Shown piece after piece: positions 62,533 to 64,000 of a DNA stretch of 64,000 bases (within the stretch, counting starts at the first letter, position 1; each line of letters begins with the position of its first letter). The stretch lies in NCBI GenBank assembly GCA_904063045.1, contig CAJFCJ010000003.1:620001-684000 (forward strand), written 5' to 3'. The stretch is from Dimorphilus gyrociliatus. Lineage: Eukaryota; Annelida; Polychaeta; Dinophilidae. The position numbers and the translations under genes are program-made. Under the pieces are notes generated by a model, which made no database searches, was not told the origin of the DNA, and saw only the letters and a program-made list of their open reading frames with translations.

Positions 62533-64000
62533 CTTATTTCCTCTTCAAACTTCTATTTGATGATTATAATTAGTAAATTAATATAAAAACTTCAATTTAT
62601 ATGTATATTTATACATTTGCATACGTTTGTTTTAAATATTCAGTATGCTACCAGTGTACCAGTAAATAGAATGAATAAATATTTATCAATCTATCGTTAT
62701 ATAAATGGTATATGTATTATGCTTCTGAATTGAATTGTCTTCAATACGTTGTATAGTCTATTTTGTCATCAAAAAGTTCACACTCTACTATACCGCCACC
62801 TATTTTGTAAAAGCTTTCAAGCTCGTTTCTCTCTTTTCTTATACACGTGCAAAAAATCTTAAAGAATTTTAGTGCGTAAGAATTAGCTTTTACACACGAT
62901 TCTTTAACTAGATGGCACTATAATACTTTTTACATAAAACATTATAAATTATTAATAAGAGAATAAAATATGAACGGGGAAGAGGAGCAAGGGAGAGAAG
63001 GAAGGAAAAGATGAGTAGAACCTCTAAGCGAAGTAAAACAAGTGAAATAGAACGTATGCATAGAGGAGATCATTAGTGTTTTTATTCTACTTCTTTCATA
63101 GATAGAATGATTAAAGATATTTGAAAATTAAAAGGATAAAATTCTCTTCCTTTTCCGTTTTCTCTAAAAAGAGAAAGTAGAGCGAATGATATAATTTTCT
63201 GAATTTATACGATGATTAGAGGACCTAGTTCTTCTTCCTTCCTTTCCATTCCTTTTCTTTTTGATTGTATTTTTTTATGCTATTGTAAAGTATTACTTTC
63301 TATAACCATTCAAGTTATTGTTTTTCTAGTAAACAAATGCAAATAACGTAATGTTAAATAATAATAATAATAATAGTAAATAAAAATATAACAAACTGTT
63401 AACATACGCAACGACTTTTAGTGATTTATCAATAATACAAAAATCACCGTTCAGTATCAAGGGAAATAAAAGATTACTGAAAAATAATCTTTCTGATCTC
63501 AACCGTCCAGTGAGGGAAAAAAAGCAGAAGAGAGTTTGGACTGTAACTAACCCTTCTCTGCCCTCTTATTCTTAAAATAAAATAGGAAAAATGCGACGTT
63601 AATATATATACAAAGACTTGAGAGTGTGAAGGAAAAAGAAGAATGGGAAGAATAAGATGACAGTAAGAAAGGAATGAATGAATGATGGAAAACTAAGAAA
63701 GAGAGCTTTTATTTTAATAATAATAAAAGAAAACTATATAAACTGTCCAACTTAATTGAGATGCTGAAAACTATGACTATTGGCTCTTTTCGCAATTGAA
63801 TGTTATATTTCCGCAGTTTTAGTGATTTAGTTATACATTTCGCCAAAAACTGTTAGCTGTTTTGTATAAATGATGTCTTTTTTAGATCAAATATTTTAAC
63901 CAACGACGCCATCTGTCGCGTTCGATTTGAAAGACAAGGGATGAAATGAGAAGGCTGCTGGCATTTGGAAGAGCACTAATCGACGATAATCAGCTAGGGT
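62533..64000. other. AT-rich right end without a visible gene
   Basis: Upstream of SLC22 copy B. No coding exon was found to the window edge. CTCF-like words occur at 62794-62802 (GGTGGCGG, minus), 62909-62919 (TAGATGGCACT) and 63906-63914 (AGATGGCGT, minus). A TAA-type repeat lies at about 63358-63375. Confidence 0.5.

Overview
The window is eukaryotic: every recognisable protein is split by short GT-AG introns, intergenic DNA is AT-rich with many (GA)n, (CT)n and (TA)n tracts, and the genes are bilaterian (T-box, bHLH-PAS, protocadherin, SNAPc, Enhancer of Polycomb, mPR, SLC22). A seven-repeat delta-type protocadherin, an Npas4/dysfusion-type factor and close gene spacing suggest a spiralian with a compact genome, perhaps an annelid. 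That placement is inference. There is no operon, phage, CRISPR or plasmid content.

Layout. 1.3-3.7 kb (+): a small unrecognised spliced gene or the 3' end of one. 8.2-13.2 kb (-): a protocadherin with seven cadherin repeats and one membrane span. 17.1-20.6 kb (+): an Eomes/Tbr1/Tbx21-type T-box gene, head-to-head with the protocadherin over about 4 kb. 22.9-26.5 kb (-): a three-finger C2H2 protein preceded by a duplicated N-terminal domain. 28.2-29.1 kb (-): a coiled-coil protein with a terminal zinc finger. 30.3-32.2 kb (+): a repeat protein of unknown function. 32.5-34.2 kb (-): GH27 alpha-galactosidase. 34.8-36.5 kb (+): DNAJB11/ERdj3. 36.7-38.5 kb (-): SNAPC1. 38.8-41.9 kb (+): Enhancer of Polycomb, sharing a bidirectional promoter with SNAPC1. 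45.4-50.9 kb (+): NPAS4/dysfusion-like bHLH-PAS gene with two plausible first exons. 52.5-54.1 kb (-): PAQR membrane receptor. 57.6-62.5 kb (-): two tandem SLC22 transporters. The middle block (28-42 kb) is dense with short introns and alternating strands. The developmental regulators sit in large intergenic spaces.

The exon models were built by hand. In nearly all cases donor and acceptor dinucleotides and intron phase agree across the whole gene. Exceptions (one protocadherin donor, one SNAPC1 acceptor, the first exon of the leftmost gene) are stated. No shared pathway links the genes apart from SNAPC1/EPC as head-to-head nuclear housekeeping genes.

Best leads: (1) a near-perfect stem-loop just after the NPAS4-like stop codon, pre-miRNA-like in size; (2) a second, CRE-containing promoter and 14-nt first exon for the same gene, giving a start very like vertebrate NPAS4; (3) many dispersed AGATGGCG(C) sites resembling the CTCF core; (4) an internal domain duplication in the C2H2 protein; (5) two dispersed palindromic words, TAGGCCTA and TATACTGTATA.
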